Source of the DNA: Pseudomonas sp. A-RE-19
Lineage (GTDB): Bacteria > Pseudomonadota > Gammaproteobacteria > Pseudomonadales > Pseudomonadaceae
Assembly (NCBI RefSeq): GCF_019956555.1
Contig: NZ_JAHBDQ010000023.1
Location: forward strand, 31,487 to 95,486
DNA length: 64,000 nt
Direction: 5' to 3'
Both the position numbers and the translations under genes were made by a program. This document shows positions 1-8,144 of this stretch, one piece after another. The notes beneath the pieces were generated by a model that was not told where the DNA came from, made no database searches, and saw only the letters and a list, made by a program, of their open reading frames with translations. Positions within the stretch are counted from its first letter, which is position 1. Each line of letters starts with the position of its first letter.

Positions 1-2402
1 CCTCTGTGCTGCATGTCGAGAAGCAGATTGCCGGCGTACTGCCGCCTGCCGAGCTGGTGGAGAAAATCGAAGGTGCTTCGGGCAAGAAAGTCTCGATGCT
101 CTGGGTCGAGACTGACAGCGGCAACGCCGCGCGGGTGTTCTTTACCCCGCCGCCGGGCGAGCGCCGTGGGCAGATGCGCTATTTCGATCCGTACACCGCC
201 GAGTTCATGGGCGACGCCACCGGCCAGGACTTCTTCGGCCTGATGCTGCAACTGCACCGCTTCCTTGCCATGGGCGATAGCGGTCGGCAAATTACTGGGG
301 CCTGTACGCTGATTCTGCTGTTCTTCTGCTTGTCCGGCCTGTACCTGCGCTGGCCGCGCCAGTGGAAAAGCTGGCGCGTCTGGCTGACCCTCGACTGGAA
401 GAAAAAGGGCCGCAGCTTCAACTGGGACTTGCACTCGGTGGCTGGCACCTGGTGCCTGGTGTTCTACCTCTTCGCGGCGCTGACCGGGTTGTCCTGGTCG
501 TACGAGTGGTACAACAAGGGCCTGACCCGGCTGCTTTCCGATTCGCCGCAAAACGAGCGGGTGCGCTCTGGTCGCGGTCCTGCGCCAAGCGGCCCGGCCC
601 CCACTGCCGATTACGCCGCGATGTGGAGCAGCATCTACAGCGCCGCCGGCCCTGGTCTTTCCTCCTACAACGTCCGGATGCCGCCCGTGGCCGGGCAACC
701 GGCAACCGTGTTCTACCTGCTGAAAAACTCCCCCCACGACCGTGCGCTGAACCAGATCACCCTCGATCCGGTTACCGGCATCGTCAGCCGTCATGAGCGC
801 TACAGCGACAAGAGCCTCAAGGCCCAGCTGCTGACCAGTATCTACGCGCTGCACGTCGGCAGTTATTTCGGGATGATCGGGCGGATCATCCTGACAATCG
901 CCGCGCTGGCCATGCCGCTGTTTTTCGTCACGGGCTGGTTGTTGTACCTGGATCGTCGACGCAAGAAACGTCAGATCAAGGACGCCCGCAAGGGCCTCGC
1001 GCAACCGGGCAGTGATGCGCCGGCATGGTTGATCGGCTTCGCCAGCCAGAGCGGATTCGCCGAACAACTGGCCTGGCAGACCGCCGGACAATTGCAGGCC
1101 GCCGGGTTACCGGTGAAGGTGCAGCCGTTGGCGAATGTCAGCGAACAGGACCTGCAGGATTCCAGCAACGCGCTGTTTGTGGTCAGCACCTTCGGCGACG
1201 GTCAAGCGCCGGACAGTGCCCGAGGATTCGAACGCAAAGTGCTGGGCCGTGCGCTGAGTTTCGACCGCCTGAACTATGCCGTGCTCGGCCTCGGTGACCG
1301 CCAGTATCAACACTTCTGCGGCTTCGCCCGCCGCTTGCACACCTGGCTGGGCGAGCACGGCGGCAAGACCCTGTTCGCCCCGGTGGAAGTCGACAGCGGC
1401 GACCCTTACGCCTTGCGTCACTGGCAGCAGCAACTCGGCCTGCTGACCGGACAGGCGCCGGCGGACACCTGGCAAGCGCCAAGCTATGACAACTGGACCC
1501 TGACCCGCCGCGAATTGATGAACCCGGACAGTAGCGGTTCGCCCGTGTACTTGCTGGGTCTCAGCGCCCCCACCACCAGCAGTTGGCTGGCCGGTGATCG
1601 GGTGGAAGTGCTGCCGCGCAATTGTTCGTGGGCCATCGAGCATTTCCTCGACGGCCTGGGGATTGACGGTCGGGCCACGGTTGAGTTCGATGGCCTGTCG
1701 CAAACGCTGGCACAAGCCCTCGCCAGCCGCCAACTGCCCGAGAACCGAGCTCATCTGGTCGGCCTGCACGCGCAAGCGCTGGCGGACGCCCTGGTACCGT
1801 TGGCCCTGCGCGAATACTCCATCGCCTCGATCGCCGCCGACAGCATGCTGGAATTGATCGTGCGCCAGGAACTGCGTCCCGACGGCAGCTTGGGTATCGG
1901 TTCCGGCTGGTTGACCGAACATGTGCCCGTGGGTAGCAGCATCAGCCTGCGGGTGCGGCGCAACAGTGGCTTCCATCTGCCGAACGAACCAGTGCCGATG
2001 ATCCTGCTGGGCAACGGCACCGGGCTGGCCGGGTTACGCAGCTTGCTCAAGGCACGGATTGCCGACGGGCAGCAACGCCACTGGCTGCTGTTCGGCGAGC
2101 GTAATCGCGAGCACGACTACCTGTGCCGTAATGAACTTGAGGAATGGTTGATTGCCGGGGATCTGGAACGACTGGACCTGGCGTTCTCCCGAGATCAGGC
2201 CGAGAAAATCTATGTGCAGGATCGCCTGCGCGAGTCTGCTGACGAGCTGAAGAAATGGCTGGCCGATGGCGCCGTGATTTACATCTGCGGCAGTTTGCAG
2301 GGGATGGCTTCAGGGGTGGATCACGTGCTCAACGAATTGCTGGGCATTGAAGAGGTCGACCGCCTGATCGAACAGGGCCGCTACCGCCGCGACGTCTACT
2401 GA
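1..2402 (+). CDS. PepSY / flavodoxin / NADPH reductase fusion (PiuB-like), 5' end cut by window
   Basis: The reading frame is already open at the window edge, so the true start lies upstream; about 798 residues are visible. The N-terminal third is a PepSY-associated membrane region with hydrophobic spans near residues 98-115, 145-165 and 295-317. A flavodoxin-like domain follows (about 343-480, with STFGDG and LGLGDRQY motifs). The C-terminus is a ferredoxin-reductase module with an FAD-binding REYSIAS motif, a GNGTGLAG nucleotide loop and YICGS. This architecture fits an inner-membrane flavoprotein passing electrons from NAD(P)H, through FMN and FAD, to the periplasmic side. P. aeruginosa PiuB (PA4513), beside an iron-uptake receptor, has this design, so ferric-siderophore reduction is a reasonable inference. 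The substrate is not shown by the sequence. Confidence 0.85.
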   Translation, partial: SVLHVEKQIAGVLPPAELVEKIEGASGKKVSMLWVETDSGNAARVFFTPPPGERRGQMRYFDPYTAEFMGDATGQDFFGLMLQLHRFLAMGDSGRQITGACTLILLFFCLSGLYLRWPRQWKSWRVWLTLDWKKKGRSFNWDLHSVAGTWCLVFYLFAALTGLSWSYEWYNKGLTRLLSDSPQNERVRSGRGPAPSGPAPTADYAAMWSSIYSAAGPGLSSYNVRMPPVAGQPATVFYLLKNSPHDRALNQITLDPVTGIVSRHERYSDKSLKAQLLTSIYALHVGSYFGMIGRIILTIAALAMPLFFVTGWLLYLDRRRKKRQIKDARKGLAQPGSDAPAWLIGFASQSGFAEQLAWQTAGQLQAAGLPVKVQPLANVSEQDLQDSSNALFVVSTFGDGQAPDSARGFERKVLGRALSFDRLNYAVLGLGDRQYQHFCGFARRLHTWLGEHGGKTLFAPVEVDSGDPYALRHWQQQLGLLTGQAPADTWQAPSYDNWTLTRRELMNPDSSGSPVYLLGLSAPTTSSWLAGDRVEVLPRNCSWAIEHFLDGLGIDGRATVEFDGLSQTLAQALASRQLPENRAHLVGLHAQALADALVPLALREYSIASIAADSMLELIVRQELRPDGSLGIGSGWLTEHVPVGSSISLRVRRNSGFHLPNEPVPMILLGNGTGLAGLRSLLKARIADGQQRHWLLFGERNREHDYLCRNELEEWLIAGDLERLDLAFSRDQAEKIYVQDRLRESADELKKWLADGAVIYICGSLQGMASGVDHVLNELLGIEEVDRLIEQGRYRRDVY

Positions 2403-2415
2403 CACCGCACCATTA

Positions 2416-2509
2416 ATTGTGGGAGCGAGCCTGCTCGCGATTACGGTCTGACAGCCAACTGAATTGTTGAATGTAAAACCGTCATCGCGAGCAGGCTCGC
2501 TCCCACAAT
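2416..2509. repeat. REP pair (BIME), GTGGGAGCGAGC type
   Basis: Two perfect 26-base inverted arms (2416-2441 and 2484-2509) face each other across 42 bases. The core is the common fluorescens-group REP. It sits between convergent genes and may also act as a bidirectional terminator. Confidence 0.9.
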
Positions 2510-2541
2510 GGTTTGGTATCGATCATGGAAAGTGTGCGGCC

Positions 2542-4083
2542 TCACACCGGCTGCAACTTGCGCTCAAACACTCCCACCCCATCCAGATCCCGCAGCACGA
2601 CGCTCAGCTCCCCCGTCTGCCCATCAATATTCACCTCGCCAAAAAACTGAAACCCGGCAAACGGCGAGGTGTTCTGCGAAGGTGGCGCTTTCTCGAACAC
2701 CACTTCGGGGCCGAAGGTTTTATCCAGCGCATTCGGCCCGAAGCTCCCCGCATTCAGCGGCCCCGCGACAAACTCCCAGAACGGTTCGAAGTCCTGAAAC
2801 GCCGCGCGGTCGGGGTGGTAATGGTGCGCTGCGCAGTAATGCACATCCGCCGTCAGCCAGACGAAATTGCGCACCTGCTGCGCCCGCAGAAAACCGAGTA
2901 ATTCAGCGATCTCCACTTCACGGCCCTGAGCCGGGCCAGGGTCACCATTGGCCACCGCTTCCCATCGCGTCACACCGGGGCTGACTTCACCGTCGGGCAC
3001 GCCGAGGCCGATGGGCATGTCGGCGGCAATGACTTTCCATTGGGCCTGGGAGCCTTTCAATTCACGCTTGAGCCAGTCCAATTGTTCTCGACCAAGAAAC
3101 GGCTTGGCGGCACCGAGGTTGTCGTCATTGGCGCCGCGATAACTGCGCATGTCGAGCACGAACACATCGAGCATCGGCCCATAACTCAGCTTGCGATAAA
3201 TTCGCCCGCCGTCATCGGCGCTCTGCAAGCGCATCGGCGCATATTCCAGCCAGGCCTGACGTGCGCGGCCCACCAGGCTGTGGATATCTTTGCTCTTGTA
3301 GCGCTCATCCAGTTGCTTGCCCGGCGACCAGTTGTTCACCACTTCGTGGTCGTCCCACTGCCAGATCTGTGGGACCTCGGCGTTGAAGCGGCGGATGTTT
3401 TCATCCATCAGGTTGTAGCGGTAATTGCCGCGATAGTCGTCGAGGGTTTCGGCGACTTTGCTCTTGGCTTCGCTGGTGAGGTTGCGCCACACACGGCCGC
3501 TCTCTGTTGTGAGCTGCGCAGGTACGGGACCGTCGGCGTAGATGGTGTCGCCGCTGTGGATAAAAAAGTCCGGAAGGCGCAGACGCATCGCTTCGTAGAT
3601 GCGCATGCCGCCGATGTCCGGGTTGATGCCGAAGCCCTGACCGACCGTGTCACCACTCCAGACAAAGCGAATATCCCGCCGGGCGGTTGGCACACTGCGC
3701 AGATGACCGAACCACGGTTCACTGGCGACACCGGTCTGAGCATCTTCGAAAGTCACGCGGTAGAAAATCGCCTGATCGGCGGGCAGCCCCGTGAGTTCGA
3801 CCCGGGCGGTGAAATCGGTACGGGCATCGGCCAATGGCGAGACGAATCGACGAGGGTTGCTGAACAGGCTGCGCGTGTCCCATTCCACCACCATCCGCGC
3901 CGCACGGTCGCTACGGCTCCAGATCATCGCCCGGTCGCCCAACAGGTCACCGGACTGCACGCCATCGGTGAGTAGCGGCCGATCCTTGACCGAAGCAATC
4001 ACCGATGGCGCCAGGCCGGGCAGCAACAGCCCGGCGCCAACGGCTTGCATGACACGACGACGGCTGAGGTCGAATTCGCTCAT
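2542..4083 (-). CDS. PhoD-type alkaline phosphatase / phosphodiesterase, Tat-exported
   Basis: The 513-residue protein begins with a twin-arginine signal (SRRRVM at residues 7-12, then a hydrophobic run to about residue 31), so it is exported folded to the periplasm or beyond. PhoD metal and active-site motifs are visible: SGDT near 143, HSGDTIYADG near 176, WDDHEVVNNW near 243, and DMRSYRG further on. Family members hydrolyse phosphomonoesters or phosphodiesters using calcium and iron. The start at 4083 is preferred over longer upstream frames because a GGGAGAG ribosome site lies just before it and it places the Tat motif at the N-terminus. No Pho box was recognised in the short upstream region. 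The gene stands alone between two REP elements. Confidence 0.9.
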   Translation of the reverse strand: MSEFDLSRRRVMQAVGAGLLLPGLAPSVIASVKDRPLLTDGVQSGDLLGDRAMIWSRSDRAARMVVEWDTRSLFSNPRRFVSPLADARTDFTARVELTGLPADQAIFYRVTFEDAQTGVASEPWFGHLRSVPTARRDIRFVWSGDTVGQGFGINPDIGGMRIYEAMRLRLPDFFIHSGDTIYADGPVPAQLTTESGRVWRNLTSEAKSKVAETLDDYRGNYRYNLMDENIRRFNAEVPQIWQWDDHEVVNNWSPGKQLDERYKSKDIHSLVGRARQAWLEYAPMRLQSADDGGRIYRKLSYGPMLDVFVLDMRSYRGANDDNLGAAKPFLGREQLDWLKRELKGSQAQWKVIAADMPIGLGVPDGEVSPGVTRWEAVANGDPGPAQGREVEIAELLGFLRAQQVRNFVWLTADVHYCAAHHYHPDRAAFQDFEPFWEFVAGPLNAGSFGPNALDKTFGPEVVFEKAPPSQNTSPFAGFQFFGEVNIDGQTGELSVVLRDLDGVGVFERKLQPV

Positions 4084-4165
4084 GGTGCTCTCCCTGAAAA
4101 AAGAAAACTTAAGCATGGCTGGATGAATCAGGTATGACACAAAAATCTGCCAACACCACAAATCC

Positions 4166-4250
4166 ATTGTGGGAGCGAGCCTGCTCGCGATAGCGGTCTG
4201 ATAGCCAGCATCAATGCTGAATGTGATGGCCTCATCGCGAGCAGGCTCGC
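4166..4250. repeat. REP pair with eroded right arm
   Basis: The left arm (4166-4191) is a full GTGGGAGCGAGC-type REP. The facing arm keeps only ATCGCGAGCAGGCTCGC (4234-4250) and then diverges instead of ending in TCCCACAAT. It marks the left edge of the bacteriocin cassette. Confidence 0.85.
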
Positions 4251-4285
4251 CAGGGCTTGGCGATCTAGCCAGGTAACGCCATGGA

Positions 4286-4350
4286 TTAGGAAATTTCCGC
4301 ACCACCTTTAGGAAACGTCCTAACGCCAGCCCTTGAACGTCCCAGTTAGG
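4286..4350 (+). promoter_or_regulatory. TTAGGA repeat cluster upstream of the bacteriocin
   Basis: TTAGGAAA occurs at 4286-4293 and again at 4308-4315. The second copy forms a perfect inverted repeat TTAGGA-AACG-TCCTAA (4308-4323). A further GTTAGG lies at 4345-4350. The cluster ends about 40 bases before the bacteriocin start and could be an operator or an RNA hairpin. No PrtN P-box and no LexA box was recognised here. Confidence 0.4.
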
Positions 4351-4388
4351 TTTGCGGCTTTCCCAGCCACACGCAGAAAAGGACACCG

Positions 4389-5726
4389 ATGGCTCGCAAC
4401 AAGGACATACCCCAAGTCTGGGAACATGGCGGTGGTGGTGGCGGCTCGGGCATTGGATATCGTTACCTGCGAGACATGACCCCGACTGAGCTGGCCGAGC
4501 GTGATGCCAGACAAAAAGCCTACGACGACATGCTCGCCCGACAACAAACGTATGAAGACCGTCTCGTCAGGCAAGCCGAAAAACGCAAACAAGCCGCCAC
4601 CAAAGGATGCGTGTTCGCCAAAAGCTGCAACCTCTCCGACGGCGTCATCAATCACCACAACCCCGCCGGGTTTGTCCCGGTCGAGAGACTGGCCGACTAC
4701 GGGGCCTGGGCCGTACTGGGCACTGGCGCGGCGATTACCACCGAAGGCATACCGCTTAAATGGGTGGCCGGCTCGACCACGGGCAACACCCTGGCTCAGC
4801 GTCTCGGCGGTTCGCTTGCCCTCGGTCTGCTGACAAGTTCAACGGCGGTGGCAACCACTGCAGCGGTCGGCACCGTCGCGCTCTTGATGCCGAACACCCG
4901 CCTTTCCCCCGACAGCGCCTTCTACAAGAAAGAACAGTACGCGCAGCTGGATACCGGACGAACCCGGGTGCGCCTCAACGTGAGGACCTTGCCGGACGGC
5001 TCCGTCAACGCATACGGCTTCTACACCGGCGGGAAAAAAGACTGGGAATTTGTCCCGGTCATCAAGGCCACCCAGGAAGGCGAACAGTTTGTCGCCGACA
5101 TCGGCAACGGCATCGGCCTGATCTGGACACCCGCAGCGAATCCCGACGAGGTACCGCGCATCCCGGCCCTCGAAGGCGCCCCGCCGCTGCCGACGATTTG
5201 GGTGTATCCGCCCACCGAGCAGGCCAACAAGGTCCTGGTGAACCCGGAGCATCCACCCGAGTATCAGGATGCGATTATCTGGTTCCCTGCGGATGCGGGG
5301 CTTGAGCCGATCTACATCGTGCTCAATGCCCGGTATGAACCCGGTGGGGTTACGGGGGTGGGCGAGGATGTGTCGGGTATTTGGCTTGCTGGGGCTGACA
5401 CCGGGTTAGGTGCTCCGATTCCAACGCGGATTGCGGATCAGTTAAGAGGACAAACGTTTAGGGACTTCGACGCTTTCAGAAAGGCATTTTGGACTGCCGT
5501 TGGGAACGATCCTGAGCTGCTCAGCCAGTTCAAACCAACCAACAAGGGCAAACTCTTGAACGGCAAAGCACCCTTTGCCCAAAGGCTGGAACACAATGGG
5601 GAGAATTCTCGCTACGAAATACATCATATTGAGAATATCCAGAATGGGGGCGCGGTTTATGACGTGGACAACCTCGCAATAGTTACGCCGAAACGACACG
5701 CAGAGATTCACAGGGAGGACAGGTAA
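4389..5726 (+). CDS. S-type pyocin / colicin-E-like DNase bacteriocin
   Basis: This 445-residue toxin ends in an H-N-H DNase domain of the colicin E2/E9 kind (about residues 315-445). The GAPIP..IADQLR, FRDFDAFRKAFW and KGKAPFAQ blocks match that family. The four HNH histidines at 412, 413, 437 and 441 have exactly the colicin E9 spacing. Upstream is a Pyocin_S domain (about 190-310; VRTLPDGSVNAYGF, FVPVIKA, IWTP). The N-terminal 180 residues contain a six-glycine run (14-19), a charged helix, a CVFAKSC motif and a hydrophobic stretch (about 100-165). The protein is shorter than classical S pyocins (600-700 residues or more) and shows no obvious receptor-binding domain. It should cleave target-cell DNA. 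The stop overlaps the next start by one base (TAATG), the usual toxin-immunity coupling. The DNase-coding end is more AT-rich than the rest. Confidence 0.9.
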   Translation: MARNKDIPQVWEHGGGGGGSGIGYRYLRDMTPTELAERDARQKAYDDMLARQQTYEDRLVRQAEKRKQAATKGCVFAKSCNLSDGVINHHNPAGFVPVERLADYGAWAVLGTGAAITTEGIPLKWVAGSTTGNTLAQRLGGSLALGLLTSSTAVATTAAVGTVALLMPNTRLSPDSAFYKKEQYAQLDTGRTRVRLNVRTLPDGSVNAYGFYTGGKKDWEFVPVIKATQEGEQFVADIGNGIGLIWTPAANPDEVPRIPALEGAPPLPTIWVYPPTEQANKVLVNPEHPPEYQDAIIWFPADAGLEPIYIVLNARYEPGGVTGVGEDVSGIWLAGADTGLGAPIPTRIADQLRGQTFRDFDAFRKAFWTAVGNDPELLSQFKPTNKGKLLNGKAPFAQRLEHNGENSRYEIHHIENIQNGGAVYDVDNLAIVTPKRHAEIHREDR

Positions 5727-5980
5727 TGACTCTGAAAAGCAGCGTTTCAGATTACACGGAAGAAGAATTCATCAGGCTGCTTCAATGCATCATAGGAAAC
5801 GAGGAAAGCGAAGAGGAGGAAAACAGGCTTGTGCATCACTTCAACACCATATGTGAACACCCAGCAGGCTCTGATTTGATTTTCTACCCGGAAGACGACG
5901 CCGATGACTCGGCAGAAGGCATCACCCGCACACTCAAGGATTGGCGTGCCGCTCATGGCTTACCGGGTTTCAGAATTTGA
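5726..5980 (+). CDS. Colicin/pyocin DNase immunity protein, Im2/Im9 family (first copy)
   Basis: This acidic 84-residue protein carries the family signature HPAGSDLIFYPE, followed by DDSAEGI and a C-terminal GLPGF. Im9-type proteins bind the DNase domain of their partner next to the active site and block DNA access in the producer. The one-base overlap with the toxin stop makes this the likely cognate immunity gene. The variable helix II segment (about residues 22-40), which sets specificity in the family, differs from that of the second copy. Confidence 0.92.
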   Translation: MTLKSSVSDYTEEEFIRLLQCIIGNEESEEEENRLVHHFNTICEHPAGSDLIFYPEDDADDSAEGITRTLKDWRAAHGLPGFRI

Positions 5981-6013
5981 TCTGGAGAACTGTAGTACCC
6001 AGAGGGCCGAGTA

Positions 6014-6265
6014 ATGGACTTTAAGAGCAATCTTGCCGACTACACAAAACAGGAATTCAAAGCGCTGATTGGCGCTATCGACGATGCCGAAATAGAGGAA
6101 GACCGGGGGAAGTTGGTGGAGCACTTCAACAAGATCGTGCCGCACCCAGCGGGGAGCGATTTGCTGTTCTATCCAGAGGATGGAGCAGATGACTCGCCGG
6201 AGGGAGTCGTGCAGACAATCGAAGACTATTGCGCGTCCAAAGGCTTGCCAGGTTTCAGAGACTGA
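6014..6265 (+). CDS. Colicin/pyocin DNase immunity protein, Im2/Im9 family (second copy)
   Basis: A second Im9-type protein of 83 residues with HPAGSDLLFYPE and ADDSPEG. It matches its neighbour at roughly half of positions by eye, mostly in the conserved core, and differs strongly around helix II. It starts 33 bases after the first immunity stop with its own GAGGG ribosome site, so the pair is probably co-transcribed. It may protect against a different DNase bacteriocin (an orphan immunity gene), or it may be the remnant of a previous toxin module. Confidence 0.9.
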   Translation: MDFKSNLADYTKQEFKALIGAIDDAEIEEDRGKLVEHFNKIVPHPAGSDLLFYPEDGADDSPEGVVQTIEDYCASKGLPGFRD

Positions 6266-6322
6266 TGCAAAAAACTGAAGTCATGAAGCCGCCGACCTGC
6301 CTCGATGTCGGGGTGATAGGAA

Positions 6323-6389
6323 AAAAGATCGCAGCCTTCAACAGTTCCTACAGATTCGGGGCAGGAGCTGCCGAAGGCTGCGATCTTTT
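6323..6389. repeat. REP pair, AAAAGATCGCAGCC type
   Basis: An imperfect inverted pair: AAAAGATCGCAGCCTTC on the left and GAAGGCTGCGATCTTTT on the right around a short centre. The left arm has extra changes (CAACAGTTCCT). It lies between the convergent immunity gene and fruA and closes the bacteriocin cassette on the right. Confidence 0.85.
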
Positions 6390-6393
6390 GCTG

Positions 6394-8133
6394 TTAAGCG
6401 TTAGCCGGTTCCAGCGCCAACTCCACCGTTTCCGGCCGTTTGAGCACCGAATACGTCACCGCCGTCAGCAAACTCCCGGCCACGATCGCCAGCAGATACA
6501 ACAGCGCGTGGTTGATCGCATTCGGAATCAGCATCACGAACAACCCGCCGTGCGGCGCCATGAGTTTGCAACCGAAGTACATCGACAACGCACCGGTCAG
6601 CGCGCCGCCGGCGATGCTCGCCGGAATCACCCGCAATGGATCTTTCGCCGCAAACGGAATGGCGCCCTCGGAGATAAAGCACAGTCCCAACACCAGCGCC
6701 GCTTTACCGGCCTCGCGTTCAGCCTGGGCGAACTTGCGTCGGGCAATGAACGTGGCAATGCCCAGGCCAATCGGCGGCACCATACCGGCGGCCATGGTCG
6801 CGGCCATCGGTGCATAACTTTGCGACGCCAGCAGCCCCACCGAAAACGCGTAAGCCGCTTTGTTGATCGGCCCGCCGAGGTCGACGCACATCATGCCGCC
6901 CAGCAGCACACCCAGCAGAATCGCGTTGGTGGTACCCATACTGTCGAGGAAATGCGTGAGCCCCGCGAGCATCCCGGCAACCGGTTTGCCGACCACGTAG
7001 ATCATCACCAGACCGGTGAACAGACTCGCCAGCAACGGGATGATCAGGATCGGTTTCAGCGCCTCGAGGCTCTGCGGCAAACGTGCATAACGGTTGATCG
7101 CCTGGGCCGCATAGCCGGCGATGAAACCGGCGATGATCCCACCGATGAAACCGGCGCCCAGGGTGCTCGCCAGCAAACCACCGATCATCCCCGGCGCCAG
7201 GCCCGGGCGGTCGGCGATCGAGTAGGCGATGTACCCTGCCAACAGCGGCACCATCAGTTTGAACGCAGTCTCGCCGCCGATCTGCATCAGCGCTGCCGCC
7301 AGCGTGCCTTGCTCCTTGAACGCGGTGATGCCGAACACGAAGGACAAGGCGATCATCAGACCGCCCGCCACCACCATCGGCAACATGAACGAGACACCGG
7401 TCAGCAGGTGTTTGTAGATACCGGTCTTTTCTTGCTTGGCCGGGCCTTTGGCGCCGGTCGAAGCGCTTTCCTGCTTGCCTTCGGCCAGGGCTTTGTTCAG
7501 CGTGGCTTCGGCTTGTTTCAGGGCGATGCCCGTGCCGCACCGGTAGATCTTCTTGCCGGCGAACCGCTCGGTGGCGACTTCGATGTCTGCCGCCAGCAGC
7601 ACCACGTCGGCATTGGCAATCGCCTCTGCGCTGAGTGGGTTGCGCGCGCCGACCGAGCCTTGGGTTTCCACTTGCAAGTCATAGCCCAGACGCTTGGCCG
7701 CTTGCTGCAAGGCTTCGGCGGCCATAAAGGTGTGGGCGACACCGGTCGGGCACGCGGTGACGGCCACCAGGCGCGGCGCACTTTTAACGACCGCAGCCGG
7801 CTCGGCGGTGGCTTCGGACGCGACGTAAACCTCGGCCTCCTCCACCCCGCGACGCAGCACCGCTTCAACATCTTGCAGGGCTTGGGCCGGGGTGCTCTGG
7901 AACACGCGTTTACCGACGAACCGCGACATATCCACAGGCCCGCTGGTCACCAGCAACACCCACTCGGCGGCTTCGATGGTCGCAGCCGACAGTTGGCGTT
8001 CCGGATGAGCTACATCAACGACTTCGACACTGGTGCTCCAGCCCTGACGCTGGGCGGCTGCATCGAGCAGACGAGCACACAGCACACTGGTGACCATGCC
8101 GTTCGGGCAGGCCGTAACAATGGCTAATTTCAT
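6394..8133 (-). CDS. fruA: PTS fructose-specific transporter EIIB'BC
   Basis: The 579-residue protein imports fructose and phosphorylates it to fructose 1-phosphate. Two IIB-like domains lie at the N-terminus: one begins AIVTACPNG, and the second carries the phosphorylated cysteine in VAVTACPTGVAHT near residue 129. A multi-span IIC channel domain follows from about residue 235. The start at 8133 is chosen because it begins exactly at the IIB' domain and follows a GAGGG ribosome site. The longer upstream frame overlaps fruK. It is the last gene of fruB-fruK-fruA, 11 bases after fruK. Confidence 0.96.
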   Translation of the reverse strand: MKLAIVTACPNGMVTSVLCARLLDAAAQRQGWSTSVEVVDVAHPERQLSAATIEAAEWVLLVTSGPVDMSRFVGKRVFQSTPAQALQDVEAVLRRGVEEAEVYVASEATAEPAAVVKSAPRLVAVTACPTGVAHTFMAAEALQQAAKRLGYDLQVETQGSVGARNPLSAEAIANADVVLLAADIEVATERFAGKKIYRCGTGIALKQAEATLNKALAEGKQESASTGAKGPAKQEKTGIYKHLLTGVSFMLPMVVAGGLMIALSFVFGITAFKEQGTLAAALMQIGGETAFKLMVPLLAGYIAYSIADRPGLAPGMIGGLLASTLGAGFIGGIIAGFIAGYAAQAINRYARLPQSLEALKPILIIPLLASLFTGLVMIYVVGKPVAGMLAGLTHFLDSMGTTNAILLGVLLGGMMCVDLGGPINKAAYAFSVGLLASQSYAPMAATMAAGMVPPIGLGIATFIARRKFAQAEREAGKAALVLGLCFISEGAIPFAAKDPLRVIPASIAGGALTGALSMYFGCKLMAPHGGLFVMLIPNAINHALLYLLAIVAGSLLTAVTYSVLKRPETVELALEPANA

Positions 8134-8144
8134 TGCAAACCCTC

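Noticed and set aside
4255..4388. Classical pyocin P-box (PrtN site) or LexA box upstream of the bacteriocin
   Set aside because: I searched by eye for repeated ATTG-GT spacing and for CTG-N10-CAG and found neither convincingly.
4255..6270. Prophage or R-type pyocin remnant around the bacteriocin
   Set aside because: No structural, lysis or integrase genes are present; the cassette contains only toxin and immunity genes.
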